From JAWLHJ01 sp039587535 (lineage in GTDB: Bacteria; Gemmatimonadota; Gemmatimonadetes; Longimicrobiales; Gaopeijiaceae), in assembly GCA_039587535.1 (NCBI GenBank), contig JBDHIF010000001.1:62001-126000 (forward strand): DNA of 64,000 bases. The letters are read 5' to 3'. Within the stretch, counting starts at the first letter, position 1, and each line of letters begins with the position of its first letter. Position numbers and translations under genes: made by a program. The notes below the pieces were generated by a model. It saw only the letters and a program-made list of their open reading frames with translations, was not told the origin of the DNA and ran no database searches. Below, piece by piece: positions 26,935 through 35,741 of the stretch.

Positions 26935-28328
26935 CAGCGCGCCTCCTCCCCTTCTTCCGGCCCGTAGTCGGCCTCGAGGAGGTCGATCATCCCTTCCAGA
27001 GCCACCCCACGCGACGCCTTGAGCAGAATCACCTCGTCCCCACGAAGGCGGCTCTGGAGCCGTGGGTACCCGGTTCGCCAGTCGGCGTCTCTGAGCACCC
27101 TGTCGGGATCGGCGGACAGGCGATCCGCCGCACCCGAGAACCCGCCCACGGCGAGAATCAGGTCCACGTTCCGACTCAGCGCATCCCTCAGAACCCGGTC
27201 GTGGAGGGCGTCGGAACGCTCGCCCAGCTCCAGCATGGTTCCGAGGACGGCCACCCGCCCAGCCGTGGCCGCATAGGAGTCCAACAGGTCCAGCGCGGCC
27301 CGCACGCTCTGAGGGTTCGCGTTGTAGCAATCCACCAAGAGGGTGAGCCCGCCCACGGTGTGCGTCTGTCCGCGCATGCCGGAGATCTCCGCACTCTCCA
27401 AGCCCTGAGCCGCCTTGGCGGCCGGGACCCCGAGGAGATCTGCCACTGTCAGCGCCACGAGTGCGTTCGAGACGGCATGACGTCCGGGGAGCGGCACCGC
27501 GACCTCGTGTCCATGCCAGCGGAACCGGTATCGCCCGGAACGATCCGGCTTCGCCTCGACCGGACGAGCCCGCTCGTCGGCACGCTCGCCCCAACCGGTC
27601 ACCCGCACCTGCGGTAGGATCTCCCGGGCGGAGGCGACCAGCTCGGAAGGCTGGTCTCCCACCACCGCCCGCGCACCCTTCGGAAGGCCGCGAAACAGGT
27701 CGAGCTTCTCCTGAAGGACCCCGTCCAACGACCCCAGGCCTTCCAGATGACTCTCACCCACAGTGGTGATCACGCCCACGTCGGGAATCGCGATGGCCGT
27801 GAGGGCCTCGATCTCGCCTGGCTCGCTGGTACCGAGCTCCACGACCACGGCCTCGGAATCGTCCGGAGTCTCGAGCAAGGTCAGAGGAACTCCCACGCGG
27901 TTGTTGCGATTGCCCCGTGTGGCGTGGGTCTTCCGGACCGTCGACAGCGCAGCGGTCAGGAAGTCCTTGGTGGTCGTCTTGCCGCTCGAGCCCGTGATGG
28001 CCACCACCGGGCATTCCAGCGCCCGTCGACGATGGCGCGCGAGTGCGCCGAGGGCCGTGAGCGTGTCCTCCACGGGATAGACGACGACATCACGCGCCGC
28101 GGGTAGAGCCCGAGACACGACGACGCCCGTCGCGCCACCCGCGACCGCATCCGCCACGAAGTCGTGGCCATCGAAGCGGTCACCGGACAACGCAACGTAG
28201 AGCGCTCCCGGCCGGATCGAGCGACTGTCTGTGGAAACCTCCGAGTATCCGAGGTCCACCCGGGCCAGATCCGTCCGCATCTCCAGGGCCCGTCGCACCT
28301 CCAGGTCGGTCCACCAGAACTGCGTCAC
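26934..28328 (-). CDS. murF: UDP-MurNAc-tripeptide:D-alanyl-D-alanine ligase MurF
   Basis: MurF adds D-Ala-D-Ala to the tripeptide precursor. The 464-residue protein starts with GTG, overlapping the murE stop as GTGA. It has STDSRSIRPGALYVAL in the N-terminal domain, the ATP loop ITGSSGKTTTKD, NRNNRVGVPLTLL, and DCYNANPQS, which is typical of MurF. No ddl gene is in the cluster, so D-Ala-D-Ala must come from elsewhere. Confidence 0.97.
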   Translation of the reverse strand: MTQFWWTDLEVRRALEMRTDLARVDLGYSEVSTDSRSIRPGALYVALSGDRFDGHDFVADAVAGGATGVVVSRALPAARDVVVYPVEDTLTALGALARHRRRALECPVVAITGSSGKTTTKDFLTAALSTVRKTHATRGNRNNRVGVPLTLLETPDDSEAVVVELGTSEPGEIEALTAIAIPDVGVITTVGESHLEGLGSLDGVLQEKLDLFRGLPKGARAVVGDQPSELVASAREILPQVRVTGWGERADERARPVEAKPDRSGRYRFRWHGHEVAVPLPGRHAVSNALVALTVADLLGVPAAKAAQGLESAEISGMRGQTHTVGGLTLLVDCYNANPQSVRAALDLLDSYAATAGRVAVLGTMLELGERSDALHDRVLRDALSRNVDLILAVGGFSGAADRLSADPDRVLRDADWRTGYPRLQSRLRGDEVILLKASRGVALEGMIDLLEADYGPEEGEEAR

Positions 28329-29800
28329 GTAACCCCCAGGGCCCGCAGCGCGTCTTCCACCACCAACCGCTCGTCGAAGGGACGCTTCTCCGCCCCCACC
28401 ACCTGGTACGTCTCATGGCCCTTACCGGCGAGCACGACGACGTCGCCCGATCGCGCGGTCTCCAAAGAGAGCCGGATGGCCTCGCGCCGATCGACGACGC
28501 GCTGATAGTCCGTTCCTGCCAAACCGGGCTCGAGATCGTCGAGGATCCGCTCCGGATCCTCGGTTCGGGGATTGTCCGAGGTCAGCACCACGACGTCCGC
28601 GTGGCGCGCCACCGCTTCAGCCATGGGCCTACGCTTCGCCCGGTCCCGGTCCCCGCCCGCACCGAATACGACGATGAGTCTCCCGGCCGTGAGCGGCCTC
28701 ACGGCGCGAAGCATGCCGTCCAGGGCTGCCGGCGTGTGCGCGAAGTCGATGAGCACGGTGAAAGCGTCGGAGAAGACCACCTCGAGCCGCCCAGGCACCT
28801 GGGCCATCCGAGCCAGACCATCGACGATCTCTTCCACGGAGCATCCCAGGGCGTGACTCGCCGCGGCGGCGGCCAACGCGTTCTCGACGTTGTACCTGGC
28901 GGGCATCGGCAGACGGGCACCCGCGCGCTCCTGACCGATCTTCAGCTGGAAGGAGGAGCCACGGGGCCCGAGCTCGAGATCCTCCGCAGCCACTTCCGCC
29001 TCTCCCCCGGCCGAGAAGGTCACGAGTCGGCGCCCGGACGTGTCGAGGGCGTCCCACGCGCGCTCGTCCCGATTCACCGCCACCGCGCCCGCGGGGGCAA
29101 CCAGATGGACCAACCGTACCTTGGCGGCACGATAGGCATCCATGTCGTGGTGATAGTCCAGGTGATCCTGGGAAAGGTTCGTGAAGACCGCGACGTCGAA
29201 CGAAACGCCATCCAGCCTGCGTTGCTCCAGGGCGTGCGAAGACGCCTCGAGCACCACGGCTTCGAAACCTTCGTCCGCCAGCGTCCGCAACCAACCAGCC
29301 AACTGTACGGGCCCGGGCGTCGTGAGAGCGCCGGTGCCCGGCCGGACACCGTCATCGTCCATGAGGCCCAGCGTACCGATAACCGCGGTGCGCATCTTCC
29401 TGCGCAGGATCTCGCGAATGAGGAGCGCCGTCGTGGTCTTCCCATTCGTACCGGTAACGCCAACCGCAACGAGCGCCTCCGAGGGAAACCCCATGACACC
29501 CGCCGCCGCGACCGCGGCGGCCTGCCGGCCGTCCGTCACCACGAGTTGGGGCACCGCCAGGTCCATCGGGTGCTCCACCACCGCCGCCACAGCCCCACGC
29601 GCGACGGCCTGACCCAGGAATTCGTGGCTGTCGTGCTCGGTGCCCTTCCAGGCCAGGAACAGGTCCCCAGGTCTCGTCGTGCGCGAATCTTGAGAGACAC
29701 CCCGAACGGCGACGTCCTCCGAGCCGCGCCGCTCCACGAGCAGGCCAGCCGACCGGAGGACGTCACCGACCGCATCCGTGGACCGGAGGGCGTCAGTCAT
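28325..29800 (-). CDS. murE: UDP-MurNAc-L-Ala-D-Glu:meso-diaminopimelate ligase MurE
   Basis: MurE adds the third stem residue. From the ATG at 29800 it is 491 residues, overlapping the ftsI stop by eight bases. It shows DSRTTRPGDLFLAWKG, the ATP loop VTGTNGKTTTA, EASSHALEQRR and the C-terminal DNPRTEDP. The DNPR motif is the known meso-diaminopimelate selector, in contrast to the DD(D/N)P(N/A) of lysine enzymes. The cell wall is therefore mDAP-type, which matters for judging the unusual DapF homologue at 49387-50262. Confidence 0.97.
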   Translation of the reverse strand: MTDALRSTDAVGDVLRSAGLLVERRGSEDVAVRGVSQDSRTTRPGDLFLAWKGTEHDSHEFLGQAVARGAVAAVVEHPMDLAVPQLVVTDGRQAAAVAAAGVMGFPSEALVAVGVTGTNGKTTTALLIREILRRKMRTAVIGTLGLMDDDGVRPGTGALTTPGPVQLAGWLRTLADEGFEAVVLEASSHALEQRRLDGVSFDVAVFTNLSQDHLDYHHDMDAYRAAKVRLVHLVAPAGAVAVNRDERAWDALDTSGRRLVTFSAGGEAEVAAEDLELGPRGSSFQLKIGQERAGARLPMPARYNVENALAAAAASHALGCSVEEIVDGLARMAQVPGRLEVVFSDAFTVLIDFAHTPAALDGMLRAVRPLTAGRLIVVFGAGGDRDRAKRRPMAEAVARHADVVVLTSDNPRTEDPERILDDLEPGLAGTDYQRVVDRREAIRLSLETARSGDVVVLAGKGHETYQVVGAEKRPFDERLVVEDALRALGVT

Positions 29801-31787
29801 CCGACCTGGCTCCGAGCCGAAGGCGGATGGTGTCTCCGGGCACGACCCTGGCACCCGGCGGTGGGGCCAGGCTCACGATGTCCCCCTCACCACGCCTCTC
29901 GACGCGCAAGCCCAGGGCATGGAGCCGACGCACGGCAACACGGGAGGGCAGTCCTCGTACGTCAGGAAGCGCTACGCCCTCAGCCATAAGTTCGACACCA
30001 CGGGTGGATGCCCTGCCGGACTCGAAGGCGCCACCCAACGGCGGAAGCGGTGGGTCGATCGGCTGGCTGGCGAACCGCGCCAGCGACTCCTCGACCGGAA
30101 TCCGGTCCTCGGCGTTACCTGCCGAACGTGCCAGCGCCGCCCGATCCAGAGGCGTAGCCCGGGCCGCGAGGGCGGCCTCCATCGTGGCTCTGGTCACGGG
30201 AGCAGCAACCGCGCCGCCGTAGTAGGCGCCACTCGGCTGGTCGAGCTTCACGAACACCACCAGCTGGGGATCGTCCGCGGGAAAGAAGCCGACGAAGGAA
30301 GAGTAGTACGCACCCTCCTGGTACCCCTCATTCGTGTACGCCCGCGCCGTCCCGCTCTTGCCCGCCACCTGGAAAGTCGCCAGCCGGGCGGACCCCCCGG
30401 TGCCGTCCTCCACGACCCCGATGAGCTCTCGACTCACGGCCCGCGCCACCCGCTGGGGAACGACCCGTCGGATGGGGGTCGGCTCGAATCGCTCGAGCAT
30501 CCGACCGTCGGGAGCCCGAATCTCCCGGACCAGGAACGGCTTCATGAGGGTGCCACCGTTCGCCAACGCGCCATACGCCATCGCCATCTGCAGCGGCGTG
30601 ACGGAGATCTCATAGCCGATAGCCAGAGATGCCGGCGACTGAGCGCTCCACCGTTCTGGTCGACGCAGGAGTCCGCCGGATTCCCCGGGTAGCTCAACCC
30701 CCGTAGGCAGGCCGAATCCGAAGTCTCGGAGATTCTCGTACTGCCCACCCGCTTCGAACACCGATGCTGCCTTGGCGATCCCGACGTTGGAGGATACCCG
30801 CAGCGCCTCCCCGATCGTCATCAGGCCCGAAGAGTGGACGTCGTGGAGCGTGCGTCCGGCCACCCGCCACGTCCCGTTCTCCACGTCGACGGTATCCTGG
30901 AGAGAGATCAGATCGTTGGCCAGCAGGCCCGCGACCGTGAACGGTTTGAGCGTGGAGCCCGGCTCAAACGGGCTGTGGATGGCCGACAGCGAGGCATCTT
31001 CGCCGTCCCGAACGGAAACCAGAGCCAGGACCTCCCCGGTCTTGGGATCCGTCACCAGCACGTCTCCGCCCTTTGCATCCGTCCGCTCGATGGCCTCCTC
31101 GAGCGCCTCGTGGGCGATCTCCTGGAGATCCATGTCCAAGGTGAGGACAACGTCGTCGCCGGATCTCGGAGCGGACACCATCAGTCGCTCCCCGGGGATC
31201 GGCGCCCCGAGGTGATCCCGGGCCACGACTTCGCGACCGGGCTCGCCGCGCAACACCTCATCGAAGGCCTGCTCGATCCCACCCTCACCATGGTCGTCGC
31301 GCACCCGGCCTACGATGCCGCGCGCCAGGTCCCCATGGGGGCTGTAGCGCTGAAGCTCACGCTCGAGCCTCAGGCCACGGATGCTGCGAGCGCGGTCGGC
31401 GATACCGGGAGCGTGGAGTCCCGGAACGACGCTCCACTGCCGATCGGGGGCCGTAAGCGCGCGAGCCCGCCGTGCCGGGATTCCGAGATCGTCCACGAGC
31501 AGGGCGCGGGCTTCGTCCAGGTCCGCCACCTCGCGTGGCGCGAAGGTCATCCGGTACCGCTCACGAGACACCGCAAGCGGCGCTCCGTCGCGGTCGAGTA
31601 ATGCTCCCCGGGGGGCGGGAACCGCCACATCCGTCCGGTGCTGAGCCTCCGCCAGGCGCTTCCATTCCGCCGCCTGCACGACCTGCACCTGGCCGGCTCG
31701 CGCGACGATGACCGCAAGCGCGGCGAGCCAGCCCAGGAGTAGGAACCGACGACGCCAGGGTCCGGGAAGATGCTTTTTCGCGCTCAC
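29793..31787 (-). CDS. ftsI: Septal transpeptidase FtsI (class B PBP) with C-terminal PASTA domain
   Basis: FtsI cross-links septal peptidoglycan with FtsW. From the GTG at 31787 (664 residues), overlapping the ftsL stop as GTGA, it has a basic start, one membrane helix (about 12-32), a PBP dimerisation region with RGALLDRDG, and a transpeptidase domain. The active motifs are S-x-x-K in PGSTLKPF, SSN in RVSSNVG and KSG in AGKSGTA. Residues of about 605-660 form one PASTA domain (LPDVRGLPSRVAVRRL). PASTA is common on SpoVD and PBP2x types and absent from E. coli FtsI. A longer upstream frame lacks family features. Confidence 0.95.
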   Translation of the reverse strand: MSAKKHLPGPWRRRFLLLGWLAALAVIVARAGQVQVVQAAEWKRLAEAQHRTDVAVPAPRGALLDRDGAPLAVSRERYRMTFAPREVADLDEARALLVDDLGIPARRARALTAPDRQWSVVPGLHAPGIADRARSIRGLRLERELQRYSPHGDLARGIVGRVRDDHGEGGIEQAFDEVLRGEPGREVVARDHLGAPIPGERLMVSAPRSGDDVVLTLDMDLQEIAHEALEEAIERTDAKGGDVLVTDPKTGEVLALVSVRDGEDASLSAIHSPFEPGSTLKPFTVAGLLANDLISLQDTVDVENGTWRVAGRTLHDVHSSGLMTIGEALRVSSNVGIAKAASVFEAGGQYENLRDFGFGLPTGVELPGESGGLLRRPERWSAQSPASLAIGYEISVTPLQMAMAYGALANGGTLMKPFLVREIRAPDGRMLERFEPTPIRRVVPQRVARAVSRELIGVVEDGTGGSARLATFQVAGKSGTARAYTNEGYQEGAYYSSFVGFFPADDPQLVVFVKLDQPSGAYYGGAVAAPVTRATMEAALAARATPLDRAALARSAGNAEDRIPVEESLARFASQPIDPPLPPLGGAFESGRASTRGVELMAEGVALPDVRGLPSRVAVRRLHALGLRVERRGEGDIVSLAPPPGARVVPGDTIRLRLGARSDD

Positions 31788-32071
31788 GAAGTGGGCTCCG
31801 AGGAAAGGATGACCAGCTCGGACGCATCCGGGGTGTGCATACCCAGGCGCGCACGCGCGGCGGGAACGACGCGACTTCGACTCTCCAAGGCCTGAATGCC
31901 TCGCTCTAGGTCGATACGCTCGGCCTGAGCTTCCGACTTGGCTCGCCGCACTTCCTCCAAGGATCCAAGAACCTCGAATGCCCGGCTCTGCCGCCACGTC
32001 ACGAACCCGAGAGCCAGCAGGAGCACAGCCACTGTGAGGGCAGCTCGGCCCACGAACGACGACTCGATCAT
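31784..32071 (-). CDS. ftsL: Cell division protein FtsL
   Basis: This is a small bitopic protein of 95 residues that joins FtsQ and FtsB in activating FtsWI. It has a short cytoplasmic start, one membrane helix (about 10-25) and a heptad-like coiled coil (about 30-75; LGSLEEVRRAKSEAQ). Sequence identity in this family is always low. The call rests on topology and on its place between rsmH and ftsI, with ATGA and GTGA overlaps on its two sides. Confidence 0.8.
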   Translation of the reverse strand: MIESSFVGRAALTVAVLLLALGFVTWRQSRAFEVLGSLEEVRRAKSEAQAERIDLERGIQALESRSRVVPAARARLGMHTPDASELVILSSEPTS

Positions 32072-32991
32072 GCGGCCTTTCTCCACGCCCGTAAGCGCGC
32101 GCTCCGGGCCCGAGCGTTTTCCGACACTTCTTCGTCCGAGGGGCGCACCGGCTTCCGCGTCAGCGTCTCGCCCAACGGCTCGCCGCGGCAGGTGCACACG
32201 GGGATCTCAGACGGGCAGATGCACGCTCGACTCCACTCCCGGAACGCGTGCTTCACGATGCGATCCTCCAGAGAGTGATAGGCGATGACGACGAGCACGC
32301 CCCCGGCATTGAGCACGTCCCTGAGAGCAGGCAGCGCGCGCTCCAGCGCCTCGAGCTCCTCGTTCACCGCGATGCGAACGGCCTGGAAGATGCGGGCCTT
32401 GTCCTGGGCCGTCGGAGCGCGGCCGTATGCCGTGCCCATGGCGGCGACGAGCTGGTCGCTCGTACGGAACGGCTCGGTTCGGCGCCGCTTCACGACCTCC
32501 CGCGCTAGTCGACGAGCGCGGAGCTCCTCGCCGTACTCACGGAAGACCTGACGGAGCCGGTCCTCGTCGGCCTCGTTGAGGAGCGAGCCCGCGTCCGCAG
32601 GGAGCTCGGGATCCATGCGCATGTCCAGCACCACGCCACGCCGGAACGCGAAGCCGCGGTCGTCGGCGTCGAGCTGGTGCGAGCTCACTCCGAGATCCAG
32701 GAGCGCTCCGTCAAGCCCGCGGTCACGGATCTCCGGATCACTGGCGGCTTCATCGAAGCGCGCACGAATGAACCGGACGCGATGACCGTGGGTCCGGAGC
32801 GTGCGACGTGCCTCGTTCAGGGCCTCCGGGTCGCGATCGACCGCCACAAGCCGGCATCCAGGGCACGCATCTAGAATGGCGAGACTGTGTCCCCCCGCTC
32901 CGACGGTGCCGTCGAAGAGGAGTTGTCCATTCGCCGGTGCAAGCAACCCGACAACCTCGTCGACCAAGACCGGGGCGTGGTATTCCGACAT
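32068..32991 (-). CDS. rsmH: 16S rRNA (cytosine-1402-N4)-methyltransferase RsmH
   Basis: RsmH (MraW) methylates N4 of C1402 in 16S rRNA. From the ATG at 32991 it is 307 residues starting MSEYHAPVLVDEV. The SAM site is DGTVGAGGHS, followed by AVDRDPEAL and LLDLGVSSHQLD. The C-terminal VIAYHSLEDRIVKHAF and TRKPVRPSDEE are family hallmarks. It begins two bases after the mraZ stop. Confidence 0.97.
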   Translation of the reverse strand: MSEYHAPVLVDEVVGLLAPANGQLLFDGTVGAGGHSLAILDACPGCRLVAVDRDPEALNEARRTLRTHGHRVRFIRARFDEAASDPEIRDRGLDGALLDLGVSSHQLDADDRGFAFRRGVVLDMRMDPELPADAGSLLNEADEDRLRQVFREYGEELRARRLAREVVKRRRTEPFRTSDQLVAAMGTAYGRAPTAQDKARIFQAVRIAVNEELEALERALPALRDVLNAGGVLVVIAYHSLEDRIVKHAFREWSRACICPSEIPVCTCRGEPLGETLTRKPVRPSDEEVSENARARSARLRAWRKAA

Positions 32992-32993
32992 GA

Positions 32994-33425
32994 TCAGCCG
33001 AAGAGCTTGTGAGCGAACTGCTGCAGGTCCCCGGCGGCACCTTCGACGGACTGCCTGTAAGTCTCCGGATCCCACAACTCCACCCGATCGATATTCCCAC
33101 TGAGCAACACGGCCCCATCGAGCCCGCCTGCCTCTTGGAGCGCCGCCGGCACCAGAATCCGACCCTGCTTGTCCGGAGACACCTCCAACGCCTGAGCGAT
33201 GATCATCCGGACGTGATTCCAGGATTCCGGGTCGGTACGCCGGAACTCGAGCAGGCGCTGTTGCACCTCGAGCCACTTCGACTCCGGGAACAGCGTGAGG
33301 TAGGGCTTTTCCCACTGTAGGAGCACGAAGCGGTCGCCATCCGCCTCCCGCCGGAAGGCGGACGGAAGGCTGACGCGCCCCTTCGCGTCCATCTGGTGCT
33401 CGTACTGACCGACGAAGCCGTTCAC
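32994..33425 (-). CDS. mraZ: Transcriptional regulator MraZ
   Basis: MraZ is the AbrB-fold repressor of its own dcw operon. The 143-residue protein has two SpoVT/AbrB-like repeats, each with the DxKGR motif: MDAKGRVSLP near residue 12 and PDKQGRILVP near residue 83. The start codon is GTG. A strong promoter and an array of TGGG boxes spaced ten bases apart lie within 80 bases upstream, which fits autoregulation as described for other MraZ proteins. Confidence 0.95.
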   Translation of the reverse strand: MNGFVGQYEHQMDAKGRVSLPSAFRREADGDRFVLLQWEKPYLTLFPESKWLEVQQRLLEFRRTDPESWNHVRMIIAQALEVSPDKQGRILVPAALQEAGGLDGAVLLSGNIDRVELWDPETYRQSVEGAAGDLQQFAHKLFG

Positions 33426-33436
33426 TCAATGTCCAG

Positions 33437-33471
33437 GTGGCATAGAGTGGGTAGGAGTGGGAAACGATGGG
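33437..33471. promoter_or_regulatory. Putative MraZ operator: phased TGGG boxes
   Basis: On the plus strand TGG(G) occurs at 33438, 33448, 33458 and 33468, exactly ten bases apart (GTGGC, GTGGG, GTGGG, ATGGG). E. coli MraZ is known to bind TGGGN repeats with five-base spacers, the same period. The array lies just downstream of the -10 element and covers the likely transcription start. The TGGG reads on the strand opposite to mraZ transcription. The period may continue weakly at 33478 and 33488. Confidence 0.7.
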
Positions 33472-33473
33472 AG

Positions 33474-33503
33474 ATAATAGGGACCGGTGGTCGGACACGT
33501 CAA
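33474..33503 (-). promoter_or_regulatory. Sigma-70-type promoter of the dcw cluster
   Basis: On the minus strand TTGACG (33498-33503) and TATTAT (33474-33479) are separated by 18 bases. This gives near-consensus -35 and -10 boxes about 50 bases upstream of the mraZ GTG. It is one of the few clear sigma-70 promoters in the window and probably drives much of the co-directional cluster to ftsZ. Confidence 0.75.
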
Positions 33504-33659
33504 GAGTGGATTTTTGGGAAACTTTTGAACTGTCGCGGCAACCCTAGACAGGCCGGCATCCCTTGCCCTACAACGCGGATCGCCGATGAGCCTCAAAATC
33601 CAATTCGCGCGAAATGCGAACAAAAACCGAAAGTGTGTTCGGGTGTCCCTGCCAAGACG

Positions 33660-33675
33660 GTGGGACAAAGTGGGA
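33660..33675. promoter_or_regulatory. Second pair of TGGGA boxes, ten bases apart
   Basis: TGGGA occurs at 33661 and 33671 on the plus strand, with the same ten-base period as the mraZ-proximal array and about 160 bases upstream of the promoter. It may be an auxiliary MraZ site for looping, or chance. The rest of 33504-33756 is a non-coding spacer with no reading frame I trust. Confidence 0.35.
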
Positions 33676-33756
33676 ATGAGCCGGCGTAAAGGGCCCGTTC
33701 AACCGGGAGAGACGGGTGGCGGCCCGTCGCGGGGCGCGACTCGGCAGATGGCAAGC

Positions 33757-33793
33757 AAAAGGGGGCGCCGCGACACGAAGCCGCGGCGCCCCC
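33757..33793 (-). terminator. Rho-independent terminator of the TPR gene
   Basis: A perfect 12-bp stem (33761-33772 with 33782-33793) encloses a nine-base loop. On the minus strand it is followed at once by TTTTGCTTGC. It begins 30 bases after the TPR gene stop. It insulates the dcw promoter from read-through. Confidence 0.9.
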
Positions 33794-33822
33794 GGAAAGC
33801 CTTCAGTGAGGCTGCGTTCCGT

Positions 33823-35571
33823 CTACCTCATGCCACCGCGCTGAATGATGGCTTCCTGGATCTCGATGTACGTGTTGGCGTTCTCCACGAGCTGGGAGAG
33901 CTGCACGTTCACCGAAGCAGGATAGCTGCCCGACGCATTCAGCAGGCGTAGCGCCTCCTGGAACTTGGGTAGCGTCGACTGCGCCGTCTGGAGCGTCTGA
34001 GGGGCCTGCTCCTGAACGCCCTGCTGGTACAGGCTGAACCCATGCCAGAAGTTGAGCTGTTCGACGAGCGCCTGCGGCAGGTTGGGAAGCTGCTTCGCGG
34101 CGCTCATGGCCTCGATCGCGTACCCGTAGTTCTCCTGCTGGTACCCATTCTGGTATGCGTCGTTGAAGATCAAGCGCCCGGCCTGCTCAGCTCGCTGCGG
34201 ATCCGCCTCGGCCACGGCGGTCAGGATGGTGACCGCGTCAGGGATACGGCCAGCCTGGATGAGCCAGTTCCCCTGCCGAAGAGCGGCACTCGGATGCTCC
34301 GGGTTGATCTCCCGTACCCGGTCCAGAGCAGTGATGGCGTCGTCAAGACGGTCGGCGCGCTGAAGAGCATCCGCGTAGATGGACCAGATCTGGTCCTCCT
34401 GCGTGTGCGTCTCCAACACCTGCTCCGCAAAGGAGATGGCGGCCTGATTGTCGCCCAGCTGGATGTTCGCGGAGATGATGTTCCGGAGCTGGGCCACCCG
34501 AGTCTCCGCACCGCGGCCCTCGTAAACCCGCTCGTACGCCGCGATCGCCTCCCGGTAGTACTCCGCCGCAGCGGGCGAGAGCGCACCGCTGTCCTCACCC
34601 GATACCGCCTGCTCCTCCTGGACCTGCTGCGCCGCGGCGAACGCGAAGCCGCCGTACTGCTCCCAGAGGTCCACATTCTCCGAATCGACATCCAGACCGA
34701 CCTGGATGAAGTCCATCGCGCCAACGGGATCGCCAGCCTGGGCGAGCTCGTACGCGATCCGCATCCGGATGGCGGCATTTCCAGGCTGGAGCTCGAGGTA
34801 CTGCGAGTAGTAGCCCCGGGCCAGGTCGTTCTGATCCGTCGTGGCGGCGATGAAGCCAGCAAGCTGGAGCGCGTCCTCATGGAACGGGTCACCGTCGAGC
34901 ACGAACTGGAGCTCCGACAAAGCCTCGTCGTAGTTCTCCATCTCGTAGTAGATACGTGCCCGCTGATACCGCACGCTCACGGCCGCCGGGTTGATCTCGA
35001 TGGCCTCGTTGCAGTTGCGTAGAGCGTTGTCCCACTGCTGGCTCGCGGCATAGTCCGCGCAGATGGCCGCGGAGCGAATCTGCGTGTTGTAGCGGTCGAA
35101 TTCCTCGAAGACCTGCTGGGCCGCGGCCTCCCGGCCGTCGTCGTTCCGTGCCGAAGTGAACTCGGGGATATCGAATGACTCGCCGGCCTGGATATTCCAG
35201 ACCTCGGCGTTCACCGTCATCGTCTCTCCCTGCTGGGTGTAGGTCGCACACACGGCCACGGGCGCGTCGATCTGCGAGGCAAGCTGCCGGGTGCGGATGC
35301 AGTTCAAGTCACGCATATCGAGGTCGAAATCGTCCGCAGCGTCCTCGATGTCACCCTTCGAGATCGCTCTGTGCGTGGCAAGCTCGTCGATCAGGTCACG
35401 CAACTCTTCTGATGCGTCCTCGCCGAAGCCCCTGTCGGCATCTTGGAGCGGCTCGAAGTAGGGAACCAGGACGCGGAACCGCCCGCCGTCCTGGGCCTGG
35501 GCGACGGTCGCCGGACCCAGCACCAGGGCGGCAACCGCCAATATGAATATCATCTTAAGCCGTCCGAACAT
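33823..35571 (-). CDS. Secreted TPR-repeat protein
   Basis: The 582-residue protein has a Sec signal peptide (hydrophobic core about 7-22, cleavage near AQA-QD). Residues 30-150 form a compact domain with FRVLVPYFEPL, perhaps for binding partners. From about 165 to 500 there are repeated 34-residue TPR helices, for example AVSVRYQRARIYYEMENYDE and the PEHPSAALRQGNWLI turn. The product is rich in Gln and Glu and is probably periplasmic or lipid-independent at the outer membrane. ATG at 35571 has GGGGAG upstream. It stands alone, with its own terminator, and I cannot name a specific function. Confidence 0.8.
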   Translation of the reverse strand: MFGRLKMIFILAVAALVLGPATVAQAQDGGRFRVLVPYFEPLQDADRGFGEDASEELRDLIDELATHRAISKGDIEDAADDFDLDMRDLNCIRTRQLASQIDAPVAVCATYTQQGETMTVNAEVWNIQAGESFDIPEFTSARNDDGREAAAQQVFEEFDRYNTQIRSAAICADYAASQQWDNALRNCNEAIEINPAAVSVRYQRARIYYEMENYDEALSELQFVLDGDPFHEDALQLAGFIAATTDQNDLARGYYSQYLELQPGNAAIRMRIAYELAQAGDPVGAMDFIQVGLDVDSENVDLWEQYGGFAFAAAQQVQEEQAVSGEDSGALSPAAAEYYREAIAAYERVYEGRGAETRVAQLRNIISANIQLGDNQAAISFAEQVLETHTQEDQIWSIYADALQRADRLDDAITALDRVREINPEHPSAALRQGNWLIQAGRIPDAVTILTAVAEADPQRAEQAGRLIFNDAYQNGYQQENYGYAIEAMSAAKQLPNLPQALVEQLNFWHGFSLYQQGVQEQAPQTLQTAQSTLPKFQEALRLLNASGSYPASVNVQLSQLVENANTYIEIQEAIIQRGGMR

Positions 35572-35667
35572 CGTTCATCTCCCCGGGAGTCACCCGTTCT
35601 TGTCTCGTCCGCCAGGCGGACCGGTCCGGTGCGGCCACCGAACCTGATTTCACTACCCACATAACCC

Positions 35668-35697
35668 GGCCGGGGGTCGGAGGTCACACCCCCGGCC
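35668..35697. promoter_or_regulatory. Perfect 10-bp hairpin in the leader of the TPR gene
   Basis: GGCCGGGGGT (35668-35677) and ACCCCCGGCC (35688-35697) form a ten-pair stem with a ten-base loop, about 100 bases upstream of the TPR start. There is no T tract on either strand, so it is more likely an mRNA leader structure than a terminator. The gap 35572-35881 also holds the inverted repeat at 35742-35761 and is otherwise blank to me. Confidence 0.35.
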
Positions 35698-35741
35698 CTC
35701 GGCCGAAACGAAAAACGCTCGCCAAAGTAGGGGGGGGTTGC

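Noticed and set aside
26935..27594. Long N-terminal extension of the mraY frame over murF
   Set aside because: Arg/Gly-rich shadow composition with no MraY homology; the ATG at 26934 gives the family length.
33586..33951. Plus-strand frame across the mraZ/TPR spacer
   Set aside because: It runs through the terminator hairpin and the end of the TPR gene on the other strand and has basic, low-complexity content.
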